The notes under the pieces are model-generated. The model was not told the origin of the DNA. It saw only the letters and a program-made list of their open reading frames with translations, and did not search any database. A program made the translations under genes and the position numbers. DNA of 64,000 nt from Paroedura picta (lineage: Eukaryota > Chordata > Lepidosauria > Squamata > Gekkonidae): assembly GCF_049243985.1 (NCBI RefSeq), contig NC_135377.1:64738145-64802144 (forward strand). The letters run 5' to 3'. Numbering within the stretch: position 1 is the stretch's first letter; every line of letters begins with the position of its first letter. Positions 32,921 through 43,914 of the stretch are shown here, one piece after another.

Positions 32921-33194
32921 TCCCTCTCCTCAAAATCCCTAGCACAACATGTGCCAGTGTCACGGTGCTGAACTGACTTCATCGAACTATCCAACAGGAC
33001 CTCTAAGATCTCTTTCTGCAGTTGTCAAGCCCAGCCCAGCCACCCATAAGGGCGGTGGGGGGAAGCTTTCAGCAATGCTGTATTAATACACAAGTACCAT
33101 CACACTTCTCTTAGAATCACTGGGAACTCTGTGTTGTTCCCAAGGGAGGAGCGATTGTTGGCGGAGCTTAAATTCTCAAAGAGGTGTCAAGTGC

Positions 33195-33690
33195 CAGGCT
33201 GCTGAAAATACTCAAACGGTTTTATTAAGAAGAGAAACAACCTTTGTGTAGAGCAGCCGTTCTCAACTTTTTTTACTGTTGAGAAATCCCTGAAACATTC
33301 TTCATGCAGAATATGGTCAGGAAGCATAGCTATTTACACAGCCACCTGGGGCCCCTCCCCTTCCCACCCCTTCCAGACCCTTCACTGGCCATTTTGGGAG
33401 GGGCGGAGGAGCAGGTTGACATTATCATATATGGTCACATCAGCCAATAAATGTTTAACAAACTTTTAAATTGTATATTTAACTCCCACCCATTTAGGAA
33501 ACCCACCCAGGGCCGTCAAGAAACCCCAGAGTTTCACAAAATGATGGTTGAGAAAGCCTGGTGTGGAGAAAGGAGAGGAGAGAGTTGCCTGTCTATCTAA
33601 CTGTTGTCTGCAGTCATTCTGTCAGTTGTGCCTGTTCTAGAGGCAAGCGGGGAAGAAGTGAGCTCCAAGGAGCAGGAAGTCTCAAAATGA
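33195..33690. repeat. Unclassified dispersed repeat F, copy 1
   Basis: CGGTTTTATTAAGAAGAG and TATCTAACTGTTGTCTGC, then TCTGTCAGTTGTG recur, diverged, at about 42310-42470. Split by a family-B MITE. Confidence 0.5.
33254..33560. mobile_element. Family-B hAT MITE, complete
   Basis: Ends CAGCCGTTCTCAACTTTTT and GGTTGAGAAAGCCTG; 8-bp duplication GTGTAGAG / GTGTGGAG (33246-33253, 33561-33568), one mismatch. 307 bp, no transposase. Confidence 0.9.
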
Positions 33691-34198
33691 GCCACTCAGG
33701 ATACCAGAGGAGATTCCTTGAAAAATATGAGGACGTTTCTAAGATTATTATGCTAAATACAACATTTCAGTCCAATGGCACCTTTAAGACCAACAAAGAT
33801 TTATTCAAGGCGTGAGCTTTCAGGTGCATGCACACTTCCTCAGACAATGGAACAGGGATCATGAGAGTACAGATATAAGGAGAAAGGAATTTAGGAGCAA
33901 ATTCATAAACGGCATCACAGAGTCCAAAATATGCAGTATCACATAACATAACAGTGTTATTGTCCCAAATAAAATGAAAAGAAGAGGGGATTGTAAGGAA
34001 TGTGGATATAAGAGTTGAATTAGGTCAGCATACATAGTGAGATAAGAAACCAATATCCTAGTTGAGTCCTGGGGGTTCCATTGTTTTGAGGGTTGTAATA
34101 ACCCCTTTCTAGTCTGTTCTTGAAATTTCTTTGCAGTAAAAGAGCTACTTTGAGGTCCCTTATTGTGTGTCCTGGAAGGTTGAAGTGTTCCCCTACAG

Positions 34199-34452
34199 CA
34201 GTGGTCCCCAACCTGTGGTCTGCGGCCCGGTGCCCGGCCGCGGTTCCCTCTCCCTCCCCCTGCAGTAAAAAACCTCCCCAGGCTGCAAGCTTGCGGCCCG
34301 GGAAGCTTCTTAGTACGGGAGGGGGGGAGGAAATCAGGGCCGAAATTGCGCATTGCGCATGTGTGCATGCGCAGCCCAGCTGCGTATGCGCGCTGCGTGG
34401 GCGGGGCATTTGCCCCGCCGGTCCCCAGCCGGAAAAAGGTTGGGGACTACTG
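34199..34452. mobile_element. hAT-type MITE (family G), nested
   Basis: Ends CAGTGGTCCCCAACCTG and AGGTTGGGGACTACTG, with a perfect 8-bp duplication CCCTACAG (34191-34198, 34453-34460). The interior is GC-rich with GGCCCGG-type words. Confidence 0.95.
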
Positions 34453-34721
34453 CCCTACAGCTTTCTCAGTCCTGTGATTTTTGATGTCAGACGTTTTTTC
34501 TTTGGTGGAGGGTTTGACCTGTTTGCCATATGCAGAGATTAGAGGGGCATTGTTGGCATTTAATATCATATACAATATTAGAAGATGAGCATGTGAATAA
34601 GCCTTTGATCGTGTAGATGATGTTGTTAGGTCCAGTGTTTGTGTTATTAGAGTGCATGTGGCAGCAGATTTGGCATCTGGGTTTGTGGCAAGATCTGGTA
34701 CCGATGTCCATGTTCATATTA

Positions 34722-34855
34722 AAGGTTAAGGTATCCCCTGTGCAAGCACCAAGTCATGTCTGACCCTTGGGGTGATGCCTTCTAGCGTTTTCATGGCAGA
34801 TTTCCTTCCCCAGTCATTACCATTTCTCCCCCAGCATGCTGGGTACTCATCTAAT
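34722..34855 (-). mobile_element. Second-family SINE, head missing, nested
   Basis: Tail half only; perfect 12-bp duplication ATGTTCATATTA (34710-34721, 34856-34867). 5' truncation with an intact duplication means it inserted truncated. Confidence 0.92.
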
Positions 34856-35155
34856 ATGTTCATATTAGATGTTGTATTATTGTGGGTGAGTTGTGTCCAG
34901 GTGCCAATTAATATTGAGAGGGGGGTCTCACAACTGGGACTAGGGCCTCTTCATTGATAACAAGAGATAGTAACATTCTCTCATGAATTTCTACACTTCT
35001 TTCCCATCTGCGAAATTCAGTAAAGGGGACTCTGTGGGATATTCTACATATGTTTTTTCTTTAAATCATGTACCCTGCAGATCTTGCATATTCCAACACA
35101 AACACTGTCTTCTGCCAGCAGGCGATGATTTTCGGAAATGGGGATTTGCTGTTTT

Positions 35156-35415
35156 GAAGAAGAAAAACACTTAGCTTTTATACACTACTTTTCACTGCCC
35201 AAAGGAGTCTCATAGTGGTCTTCCCTTCTTCTCCCCACAACAGACATCCTTCGTGATAGGTGAGGCTGAGAGAGCTCTGACAGGAATACCCTTTGAGAAC
35301 AGTGCTACCAGGGCTGTGATGAGCTTGAGGTCTCCCAGCTGGCTGCATGTGGAGGAGCGAGAATCAAACCTGGCTCACCAGATTAGAAGCCACCACTCTT
35401 AACCACTACGCTGCG
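35156..35415 (-). mobile_element. Sauria-type SINE
   Basis: GAAGAAGAAAAACACTTAGC through AATCAAACCTGGCTCACC and CTCTTAACCACTACGC (A-box complement). Confidence 0.9.
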
Positions 35416-35539
35416 CTAAATTGGGTGGAAAGGTGCTCTAAAATAATTGCTGGTGTCTTCTTCTCTCCAGGGCAAGGTGCCTTCCCCAGCAAGATTCCAG
35501 TCTGGAAGAAAACTTTGCCATTAGCAATATTTTCTAGAG

Positions 35540-35648
35540 CAGGGGTAGTCAAACTGCGGCCCTCCAGATGTCCATAGACTACAATTCCCAGGACTCCTGG
35601 GAATTGTAGTCCATGGACATCTGGAGGGCCGCAGTTTGACTACCCCTG
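35540..35648. mobile_element. Family-C hAT MITE, loop shortened
   Basis: Ends CAGGGGTAGTCAAACTGCGG and its complement; perfect 8-bp duplication TTCTAGAG (35532-35539, 35649-35656). The usual CCCCTGCCAGC loop is absent. Confidence 0.95.
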
Positions 35649-35787
35649 TTCTAGAGGATCCAACCCCCATTGTAGGTATAGTGGAGTTGACTGTTCACTT
35701 TTACAGTTTGAGTCTAAATCCAAAGTTCAATTATGATCAAAATATTTGGGATTTCAACAGACTTCCTCCCACCCCCAAACAAACACT

Positions 35788-35788
35788 A

Positions 35789-35878
<90 letters not shown>

Positions 35879-35975
35879 CCCCATCTCTGTGGACTCAGGG
35901 CAGAATTACATCAGTATAAAATGCATACAAGAATAGACTATACAGATAAAATTAGATAGTAGTTAAATCCATTTT
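35788..35975 (-). mobile_element. L2-like 3' tail with (ATT)n
   Basis: A microsatellite of about 29 ATT units (35788-35877) is the expanded tail of a LINE end reading, on the minus strand, ATGTAATTCTGCCCTGAGTC. Confidence 0.7.
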
Positions 35976-35979
35976 TAGA

Positions 35980-36510
35980 TTGTGAAATCCACATTTGCAC
36001 CACCGGTTGCCCAATTTTTCTTTCAGCTGGAGCCACTGATGTTCATCTTTCTGTCTGTGATGCCATCAGCCTTTTGGAAACATCTGTGCAACATTATGGA
36101 TTGCTGGTATTAGTGTGTTGCTTGCAAAGACTTGCCAGTCTGTTAACAATTATGGCAATTATCTGAAAGGTTCTGTGAGGTTTCTAGTAAACTGGAGACT
36201 GGGAGAGACTAAAGGAAGGGAGGGGGTTGTGATAAATGGAAAAGACAACTCAGTAGTCGTGATGGGAAGCAGTCGGCTAATGGTTGTGTTGTTTGCCTGG
36301 GAGCGGCATAATGGTCATCTGGGATAATCAGGAGACAACTGGTTGTCAAAGCTTAATGTGTACCCATGCCGCTTAGGCAGATTGGTTGGGTTTCCGCCCC
36401 CATGTCCAGGAAATGTTGAGGAGTCCATAATATACATTAGAAATTGGTTTTATCCCACTCACGATTTACTCCAAAGGATTCTGGGAGTTGTGTTTGGCTG
36501 AGGGGTACTG
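35980..36510. other. Intergenic, nothing recognised
   Basis: No repeat or gene recognised. Confidence 0.45.
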
Positions 36511-36514
36511 AGTG

Positions 36515-36850
36515 TCCAGCTCTAGTCGATGGCTTTAAAACAGAATTAGACAGGTTCATTCAGGATGCTTCCCTCCATGGCAAGTACTAGCCAGGTCCAC
36601 TAAAGGGAAGGGCCAAGTTCAGATGCAATAAACCAGGGATAATCAAACTGCGGCCCTCCAGATGTCCATGGACTACAATTCCCAGGAGCCCCTGCCAGCA
36701 TTCGCTGGCAGGGGCTCCTGGGAATTGTAGTCCATAGACATCTGGAGGGCCTCAGTTTGACTACCCCTGCAATAAACCTCTGAATACCAGAGTTAGGACA
36801 GCAACATCTGGGGGAGGTCTTGGCCTATACACTGTATTTGTTGGCCCTCC
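36515..36850 (+). mobile_element. CR1-like LINE tail split by a MITE
   Basis: ATGGCTTTAAAACAGAATTA and CAGGTTCATTCAGGATG, then after the MITE AACCTCTGAATACCAGAG. The two halves are contiguous once the MITE and one duplication are removed. Confidence 0.65.
36634..36769. mobile_element. Family-C hAT fold-back MITE, complete
   Basis: 136-bp near-perfect hairpin; perfect 8-bp duplication CAATAAAC (36626-36633, 36770-36777). Confidence 0.96.
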
Positions 36851-36874
36851 AAGGTTGCCCACTATGTGAAGTGA

Positions 36875-37085
36875 CCTGTTATCACTTTCCCTTCCTCTCC
36901 CCACAACAGACATCCTATGAGGGTGGTGGGGCTAAGAGAGCTCTGACAGGGCTGCTCTGCGAGAACTGAACTATCAGGACTGTGACAAGCCCAAGGTCAC
37001 CCAGCTGTCTTCATGTGGAGGAGCAGGGAATCAAACCCAGCTTGCAAGATTAGAAGTGTCTCCTTTTAACCACTACACCATCCGG
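36875..37085 (-). mobile_element. Sauria-type SINE
   Basis: CTTCCTCTCCCCACAACAG through CCCAAGGTCACCCAGCTGTC and TAACCACTACACCATCC; first of two head-to-tail copies. The extra-segment subfamily. Confidence 0.88.
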
Positions 37086-37328
37086 AAGAAGAAGAGCTGA
37101 TTTTTTGTATCTTGCTTTCTACTACTCAAAGGCATCTCAAAGCGACTTACAATTGCCTACCCTTCCTTCACCCCACAACAGACACCCTATGAGGCAGGTG
37201 AGGCTGAGAGAGCTCTAAGAAAACTGTGACTGGCCCCAAGTCACCCAGCTGGCTGCAGGCCGAGGAACGGGGAATCAAACCTGGTTCTCCCGATTAGAGG
37301 CCGCCGCTTTTAACCACTGCTCCATGCA
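37086..37328 (-). mobile_element. Sauria-type SINE, tandem with previous
   Basis: AAGAAGAAGAGCTG start, TCTCAAAGCGACTTACAATT, AATCAAACCTGGTTCTCCCG and TTTTAACCACTGCTCC; lacks the extra segment of its neighbour. Confidence 0.9.
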
Positions 37329-37329
37329 C

Positions 37330-37890
37330 GAATGACGTGGGCTCTGTTTTCTTCATTAAAGGAGCAAGCAGCCGAAAGGAAGCACATTGATTTGGAGAGG
37401 CGGCAAGCGCCAAAACAGTTTAAACAGGTTGCGTCTCGTTATTCTCACTCCAACATGCTCTCTGCCTCGGCCAGACCATTATATCACACTCCCCTGCTGA
37501 GTTGCTTTGAGAGTTATCTGGTGTGGGGCTCACTGATGTTCTTCATACAAACACATTTTTCCTTCTCTCCCTCCCCCCCCCTTTCCTGCTCTGTTTCCTG
37601 ACGCTCATTTGGAGTCGGAAGTGCTGCAATTGTTCTAAACTAATCCCACCGAGGCATCAGCCAGGGAATGAAGGTGAGGGTGTTGGGAGCCAGCTGTAGC
37701 CACCACGATTTGTCGCCAAAATCACTATAGTGGTCATTTGCTGATGCTGCATTAGACCAGGAGGGCAGCAGTCTGGACAGATTATTCTGCCTATACACCA
37801 CTGTGGATATTTTACACACAGGAAGCATGGAATCCTTTTTGTATGTGTGTGTGTGTGCTCACAGTAGCATTGAACCATGCAATGGCAACA
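37330..37890. other. Intergenic, nothing recognised
   Basis: Short (TG)n at 37844-37857; nothing else recognised. Confidence 0.45.
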
Positions 37891-37896
37891 AAGGAG

Positions 37897-38139
37897 AGAA
37901 AAAGAGAAGAGCTAGTTTTTTATACCCCACTTTTCATTCCCTGGAGGAGTCCCAGAGCAATTTATAAACACCTTTCCTCTCCTCTGCCCGCAACAGACAC
38001 CCTGAGAGCTCTAAGAGAACAGCTCTGCGAGAACAGCTCTAAGGGAACAGTGACTAGCCAAAGATCACTAGGGAATCTAATCTGGTTATCCAAATGAGAG
38101 TCCACCACTTTAAACCACCACACCCTACTGGCTCTCACC
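37897..38139 (-). mobile_element. Sauria-type SINE
   Basis: GAAGAGCTAGTTTTTTATAC through CTACTGGCTCTCA; carries a doubled AACAGCTCT segment (subfamily). Confidence 0.88.
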
Positions 38140-39060
38140 AGTTAGGGCCTTCATTGTGAATGCTGACCACCACTCATGACCTGGCATCGAGACACCAGAG
38201 CCCACCAAAACTGTCTTAGTCCAATGGCAAGATCTGAAAAATCTCGGAGAACTTCCTTCCCTGTTTGAAATTCTCTTTTGGTATTGGTTTTCAAGGAAGA
38301 ACTGCTAAAGCACACAAGAAGAGCTGTTACTTCCTCTGCAATTTGTAGGAAGGAGTCCACACAAAATCTGGCCTCAGCTTCCTGCAACTAGGAAAGTATC
38401 TCAGTTCAAGCGGTAGGGCAAGAAGCGATGGGACGTACATGTGTCGGATCAGGAATGTGGGAGCCGCTGAGAAATTATTTGATTCCATGCAGCAGCAGCG
38501 GCACTGTTTGCAGATTGCTTAATATGCATCCAGGCAGCGGCTGGCTGTGGCGGGTTTGACTCCAGAAGTAACACACTCTGGAATTTTCAGGGACCGTGTC
38601 TTCTTTGATCTGTTTTACATTAGCTGGGTTTTAACAATGAGCAGGCTTTTAAGCGATGTGACAAAACACTTAAGGTTTTTGTAAACCTGGAGAGATTTGT
38701 TTGTTTGTTTTTACTAATAGCCTCACTGGTTACTCTTAAATGGAAATTGCAAATTAGTTTTTACCAAATTATTTTTCTCACTGAAATTCAGTGGAATCTT
38801 TATGCTGCAATCTTGGAAATAATCCTGTAAAGGATGCCTGGCAGGCAGAGGTTCAATGACAACATGGCAATTTATTGGCATTTTTGATATTTTAACTCTG
38901 TGTTTGTCTTTACTAAAAGAACAGTTATAAAATTTTGTACGGGGGCCGCTGACAAAACCCATTTGCCTTTTATTGTTTACAGTAGGAATGTTTTGCAGAT
39001 TATAGATGCCTTTGTTTGTTTGTTAAAGGCCATTATTTCCTATTCCATTTACTCTTAACT
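38140..39060. other. Intergenic, nothing recognised
   Basis: 0.9 kb apparently free of recognised transposons; no coding exon seen. Confidence 0.5.
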
Positions 39061-39065
39061 TTTTC

Positions 39066-39125
39066 TTGGTCCCATGGAACCTTTAAAACCAACCAAGTTT
39101 TAACTAAGGTATAACGTTTTGTGGG
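39066..39125 (-). mobile_element. Penelope-like tail remnant
   Basis: GGAACCTTTAAAACCAACCA and AGTTTTAACTAAGG follow the tail pattern; abuts the next LINE piece. Confidence 0.45.
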
Positions 39126-39490
39126 CTTTTGAACTCTGGTGCTGGAGAAGACTCTTGCAAGTCCCTTGGACTGCAAGGCAAACAAACCGGTCTGTCCTAG
39201 AGGAGATCAGCCCTGACTGCTCCTTAGAAGGCCAGATCCTGAAGATGAAACTCAAATATTTTGGCCACCTCATGAGAAGGAAGGACTCCCTGGAGAAGAG
39301 CCTAATGCTGGGAGCGATCGAGGGCAAAAGAAGAAGGGGATGACAGAGAATGAGGTAGCTGGATGGAGTCACTGAAGCAGTCGGTGCGAGCTTAAATGGA
39401 CTCTGGGGAATGGTAGAGGACAGGAAGGCCTGGAGGAACATTGTCCATGGGGTCTCGATGGGTCAGACACGACTTCGCACCTAACAACAA
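39122..39490 (+). mobile_element. LINE ORF2 C-terminus and 3' end (RTE/BovB-like)
   Basis: Translates as AFELWCWRRLLQVPWTA, then KMKLKYFGHLMRRKDSLEKS and LMLGAIEGKRRRG, a widespread LINE C-terminal block, followed by GGTCAGACACGACTTCGCAC and an AACAACAACAA tail. RTE/BovB-type is my best assignment. Confidence 0.8.
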
Positions 39491-39584
39491 CAATAAAAAC
39501 TTTTGTGAGTGTGCCCACTTTGTCACACACCTGCTGGAGTTCAATTTTATGTAGAGCCTTCCCAGGAAGAGACAGTCAGTGGAG

Positions 39585-39690
39585 TCACCGTGTGGGTCTA
39601 AAGCAGCAGAACAAAGTTCGAGTCCAGGGTCATCTTGAAGACCAGCAAAATTCCATGCAAGGGATAAGCTTTGGTGGGCTTGCATGGTTC
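39585..39690 (-). mobile_element. Penelope-like tail remnant
   Basis: GTTCGAGTCCAGGGTCATCT, TGAAGACCAGCAAAATTCC and GATAAGCTTTGGTGGGC follow the tail of the copy at 30050. Confidence 0.6.
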
Positions 39691-39699
39691 TCTACATTA

Positions 39700-40085
39700 G
39701 AATGTGCCACTCTGTAACCACCACGTGACACTGCCTTCCAAGGTGAATTATTTGTAGAATTAGATCTGTGCCAGCCCATTCCCACATCCTTATGCAAACC
39801 GGCTTCTTAGCAAACTAATATTTGAACGGTGATGAAATGGGGCCAGTGGCCAGTAAAACATCATTCTGGCCACAGTACTATTTGCCTGTATTACTGAGAT
39901 TACAAAAAAAAAATGTGCAGAACCAGGACTGCAAACCAGTCTATCTCACAAATCATCATAATTCCATCTTCCCCTCTCTCTCAAGAATCCTGGGGATTGG
40001 GATCTGGTGAGATGCTGGGGACTTCTGTCAGACATCCTTGACAGTACTACAGTGTCCAGGGTATGAATCTGTGCATCCTGAGCTA
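39700..40085. other. Intergenic, nothing recognised
   Basis: No repeat or gene recognised. Confidence 0.4.
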
Positions 40086-40089
40086 CTTA

Positions 40090-40366
40090 GGATGTGGTTT
40101 AATAATTAAGAACGGTGGCATCTAATCTGTAAAGCAGGGCTTGTTTTCCCACTCCTCCTCCACGTGCAGCCAAAAGGGCAACCTCAGGGTAGTCACAGTC
40201 CTCTTAGAGCTGTTCTCACAGAGCAGTTCTCTTTGAACTCTCTCAGCCGCACTGATCTTACAGGACGTCTGTCATGAGGAAAGGAAGAGAAAGGTGTTTG
40301 TCAGCTGTTTTGCGACTCCTTGGGGCAATGAAGAGCAGAATACAAGAAAACAGCTCTTCCTCTTTG
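40090..40366 (+). mobile_element. Sauria-type SINE, diverged
   Basis: Head AGGATGTGGTTTAATAATTA, body with TCACAGAGCAGTTCTC (extra-segment subfamily) and end AAACAGCTCTTCCTCTTT. Confidence 0.8.
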
Positions 40367-40369
40367 TAG

Positions 40370-41110
40370 TCTTCTCTTCTCTGCACTCATTTACCAAATG
40401 CACCAATGTGGCTCCGAAAGAAAGGGAGAAGCACAAACAGGTCGATCCAGCAGGACACAGACGAGGAATCTGCCCCCTCCTTCTAGGCTGATAACCCTTT
40501 CCCTGCACAATGTTGGCTACATGATATTGAAGCTCCCCTTCTTCCCTTTGCTGTATCCAGCACTTAATTATTCATGGCACTGGGAGAGGTTTTTCCCCAG
40601 CCAAGGAGGCGAGGCAAGCGGCCATGGTCCTCGTTAAACAAAGGCTGGCCTCCTTCCCGTCTCCCGAACGAGGCCCCATCTGAGCAGCCAAATCCGCACA
40701 GGTAGCTGTTTGTCCTTCCTGTTCTTCCTCTGCCCGGCTCAGCTTGCTCACGGCTGCCAGGGATTATTCAGCAAGAAAGTGTCCTGTCACCAAATGTGAG
40801 TTCATCCAGGTTTCAGAGCGCATGAGATGGCTCCCGGGGAGTCTCAGGGGGGCAGCAGCTGCAGCTTGGATGTTGCTCACAGGCTGAGCATAGACAAAAA
40901 CGAGGACTGGAAAGGACAGAGCTGGTAGAGAGCTGACTACCGCCAAGTTGACTTGGGGAGCTGAGCAAAGGACAGTCTGTCTTGGGGGACCGGCTGGTCT
41001 TTGGCCTTCCTGGAGAATTGGAGGATGGTTTGCTTCTCTGTTGGGGCCAGTAAAATACCATGTCATCTGGGGGAAATCCGGCTTTGTATATTCTCAATCC
41101 GGTTTTGTAT
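40370..41110. other. Intergenic, nothing recognised
   Basis: No repeat or gene recognised. Confidence 0.45.
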
Positions 41111-41114
41111 ATTT

Positions 41115-41222
41115 TCAAGTCCTGATCCTGTTGCCTAATGGTCTTTCAATGTGCTTTTGCAGCTGGAGCAGAAAAATCTACTTCCAAAGTGGATTGACAC
41201 TGCATTATCCAACGTGTGCAGA
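41115..41222. mobile_element. Family-H MITE fragment
   Basis: TTGCCTAATGGTCTTTCAAT and GTGGATTGACACTGCATTAT, then GTGTGCAGAATGGGAC. The same family recurs at 47730-47930. Its ends (GTGCGGAA type) recall the PIF-like element. Confidence 0.5.
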
Positions 41223-41223
41223 A

Positions 41224-41465
41224 TGGGACTTGGATAGCCCAGGCAAGCCCAACCCCATCAGATCCCAAAAGCTAGGCAGGGCCGACCCTGGCTACTATTT
41301 GGATGGGAGACCTGAAAGGATTTGGGTGGTAGTTCCTCCGAGGAACACCAGGGGTCAGGACGTGGAGGCAGGCAATGACAAACCTCTGCCGAACATCCCT
41401 TGCCTGGCTGCCGGACAATGCCGTGCCATAAACAAAATACAGTGGACCTGGAACCTGCTGTGGTG
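41224..41465 (+). mobile_element. 5S-rRNA-derived SINE, best copy
   Basis: CCCCATCAGATCCCAAAAGC, TAGGCAGGGCCGACCCTGG and TATTTGGATGGGAGACC closely follow 5S rRNA positions of the internal promoter; the body GAGGCAGGCAATGACAAACC and TTGCCTGGCTGCCGGACAAT follows. A SINE, not a 5S gene: it lacks the 5S ends. Confidence 0.93.
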
Positions 41466-41756
41466 ATTCTAGAGGGCCCTGGCCAATGGCTGGCTGGTTG
41501 GGGCAGGCGGTATTGAACTGAATGGGAACACTGGTAAGATTCTCCTTGACCATGGCTGACATCTGTGCTGGTTGCATCAGTTTGTCATTCTGCTTCCTCC
41601 CCACCCACCACCCACCCCACTATGAGGGAGCTACTTCAGTTGGCAGATTTGGGTCACTGTTAAAGGGAAGCAAAATGTGAGTTATTTAATCTCCTCCCCT
41701 GCCCCCCGCCCCCCCACTCCCAGGAAGCTGACTGGGGAATATCATGCAGGTTCCCT

Positions 41757-41945
41757 TGAGAGCCAGTTTGGTATTAAGAGTGGTGGCCTGAAATCTGGAG
41801 AGCTAGGTTTGATTCTCTACTCCTCCTCCACAGGCATCCAGCTGGGTGACCTTGGGCCAACACAGTTCTCTCAGAGTTAAGCCACTTTGAGATTCCTTTG
41901 GGTAGTAAAAAAGCACCGTATAAAACCCCCAGCTCTTCTGCTGTT
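41757..41945 (+). mobile_element. Sauria-type SINE, internally deleted
   Basis: Head GAGAGCCAGTTTGGTATTAA, B box GGTTTGATTCTC, body, then a jump from TTCTCTCAGAGTTA directly to AGCCACTTTGAGATTCC, skipping the usual middle. Confidence 0.88.
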
Positions 41946-41999
41946 GCCACTGTAGCCTCCGGAACGTCTTGGGTTAGTCTTGCATATAGTTAAGGTGAA

Positions 42000-42880
42000 A
42001 CCTTCTGTAGCTGGAGACTAAAGAAAGGTGGGGAGCTTGCCAGTCACATAGCAAGAGTCCAGTTTGTACAGCATTTGAAAGAAAGGGACCAGCTTCTTAA
42101 ACAGTAGAGTCAAAGGTTGCTTGCAAATGGAGGTTCTGCTATAGTTTGAATAGTTTTTTTTAGAGCACTATACAGCCTCATCCTCTGACCATCCACTTTG
42201 TTCCAGTCTTTCCAAAACCTGGACTGATATGACCTTTTCTGAAAGATAGCCCTCTAAGCATGTTTCTCATGGGTATTGGCAGAGTTCAGATAAGCAAAGA
42301 GGAAGCAAGCAACTGGCTGCTTAAAATAATAATATAGTTTTATTGTGAAAAGAACAAACTTTGAATAAAAAGAGGAGAAAGAGAGAGAGACCTAACTGTC
42401 TAACTGTTGTTTTGTATTCTTTCTGTCTGTTGTGAGGCAAGCAGATGTGCAAGGAAAGCACACTTGTTGGGATGTGCAAGGAACATTGTTCCATTATCTG
42501 CCTTGCAAGCCAGCTTGGGAAAAGTGGGTGTGCACTCCCAAAGACAATGGTAGGTTCAGTGACTTACGGGAAATGGAAATATCAAGCATCAAAAATGCCA
42601 GTTGAAAGTGCTGAGTTTTTGATGTCTAGGTCAAGTGTTTCTCTGATGGTGCTTTTCACTGGCTCCCTTAATCCCTCCAGTCTTCCACTACTCAAGAAAC
42701 CGAAACTAGACTTCAAGGGGGCCAACCTGCATCAGATCAGAAAAAGAATCCTGCCTGCTCTTTTCGTTTCGGAGCTCGGGTGTTTCCAATATTTATGAAA
42801 AAAGAGTCTTTTTGGAGTCAGAACTATATAGACCTCATTGGTCTTGTCCATCTTTTGACTGTTTCACACATTGCAATCTT
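42000..42880. other. Intergenic with dispersed repeat F, copy 2
   Basis: 42310-42470 resembles 33195-33690 (ATATAGTTTTATTGTGAAAA, CTAACTGTTGTTTTG, TCTGTCTGTTGTG). The rest is unrecognised. Confidence 0.45.
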
Positions 42881-42882
42881 TT

Positions 42883-43056
42883 AGGGATGCCAGCTTCCAG
42901 GTGAAACCAGAGGATTCCCTGGAATTAGAGTTCTCCTCGAGACTACAGAGGTCAGTTCCCCTGGAGGAAACGGATGCTCTGGAGGTTGGACTCTGACATT
43001 GTACCCCACCAAGGTCCTGATTCTCCAACATTTCCCCAACCTGGATCTGGTAACCC
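42883..43056. mobile_element. Family-A fold-back MITE
   Basis: AGGGATGCCAGCTTCCAGGT left end and ATCTGGTAACCCT right end. Confidence 0.8.
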
Positions 43057-43059
43057 TTC

Positions 43060-43405
43060 CTCCCACCCCCACAACCCTACATTCTTTTTGGCGAACCAGT
43101 ATGGGTACTATAAAGATATGCTGGTCAGGGAATTGTGGTTGGTTGCAGCTCTCTCTTGTGTACCCCCCTTGGGGCAAGAGGTTCTCCCTCACAACTTCCA
43201 GGCAGGCAGGCAGGCAGGCAGGAGAGAGCACCTCCCCGTTCTAGAGGCCATTAAAAGTCTTGGTTGCAGACTGGATTGGGAGAAAGAAAAGTGCTTCAAG
43301 CAGCTAAATGCTCTGAAGTCACTGAAATGATCATTCACTAGCTAAGACCTCAAGCTTCTTATAATGATGAGGAGTCTCAGGTCTGATGAGCCGGCAGATT
43401 CACAC
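43060..43405. other. Intergenic; short (GCAG)n near 43201
   Basis: Five GGCA units at about 43201-43221. No gene recognised. Confidence 0.45.
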
Positions 43406-43409
43406 ACGC

Positions 43410-43635
43410 ATCTTGGTGTAGTGGTGAAGAGCAGCGGCTTCTAATCTGGAGAGCCAGGTTTGATTCCCTGCTCCTCCACATGCAGCCAGCTGGGTAACTC
43501 TTGCAGATCAGTTCTGTCAGAGCTCTCTCAGCTCCACCTACCTCACAGGGTGTCTGTTGTTGGGGAGAGGAAGGGAAGGCGATTGTAAGCTGCTTTGAAG
43601 GCGCCTTCAGGTAGCGAAAACCAATTCTTCATTGT
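43410..43635 (+). mobile_element. Sauria-type SINE
   Basis: Head CATCTTGGTGTAGTGGTGAA, B box AGGTTTGATTCCCTG, body and GGTAGCGAAAACCAATTC end. Confidence 0.9.
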
Positions 43636-43870
43636 TTTGATCACTTCCTGCCAATAACCAGGGATTACCTGCATGTATAAGTGGAGCTTATCCCATACAG
43701 ACTCTCACAAGCATAATTTTGCTATTATCATGGATTGTTGTTTCAGGACTGGCTGTTCCCGCATTCAGGGCTAGTTGTCAAGAGAAGAATAAGCAAGCGG
43801 TGTCTAGGCATGTGCCATCCAAACTGAGCCACATTCTCTTGGAGCATTGAGTCAGGTGTGGCTGTGCCCT

Positions 43871-43912
43871 GGCTCTCCAGATGTCCATGGACTACAATTC
43901 ACCTAAGCCCCC
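43871..43912. mobile_element. Family-C hAT MITE fragment
   Basis: GGCTCTCCAGATGTCCATGG and ACTACAATTCACC: half an arm only, stopping where the 82-bp inverted duplicate begins. Confidence 0.8.
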
Positions 43913-43914
43913 GA

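Larger units (their letters stand above)
33757..34960 (-). mobile_element. Penelope-like element with GIY-YIG region, twice interrupted
   Basis: The minus-strand segment at 34487-34717 shows the Cys-rich linker and GIY-YIG start (CHKPRCQICCHM, SSSNIVYDIKCQQC, QTGQTLHQR). The remaining domain end (HFNLPGHTIRDLKVALL, FKNRLER) and tail lie to the left. A hAT MITE (34199-34452) and a SINE (34722-34855) sit inside. An old, broken copy; the 5' border is uncertain. Confidence 0.88.

Noticed and set aside
35636-35959. Frame encoding a long tyrosine or isoleucine run
   Set aside because: It is the translated (ATT)n microsatellite.
38723-39060. Possible conserved exon in an apparently transposon-free stretch
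   Set aside because: The short frames have no familiar motif and conservation cannot be judged from one sequence.
41224-41300. 5S ribosomal RNA gene
   Set aside because: It resembles only internal 5S positions, with no proper 5' or 3' end, and it runs into a shared SINE body also present at 31291 and 55578.
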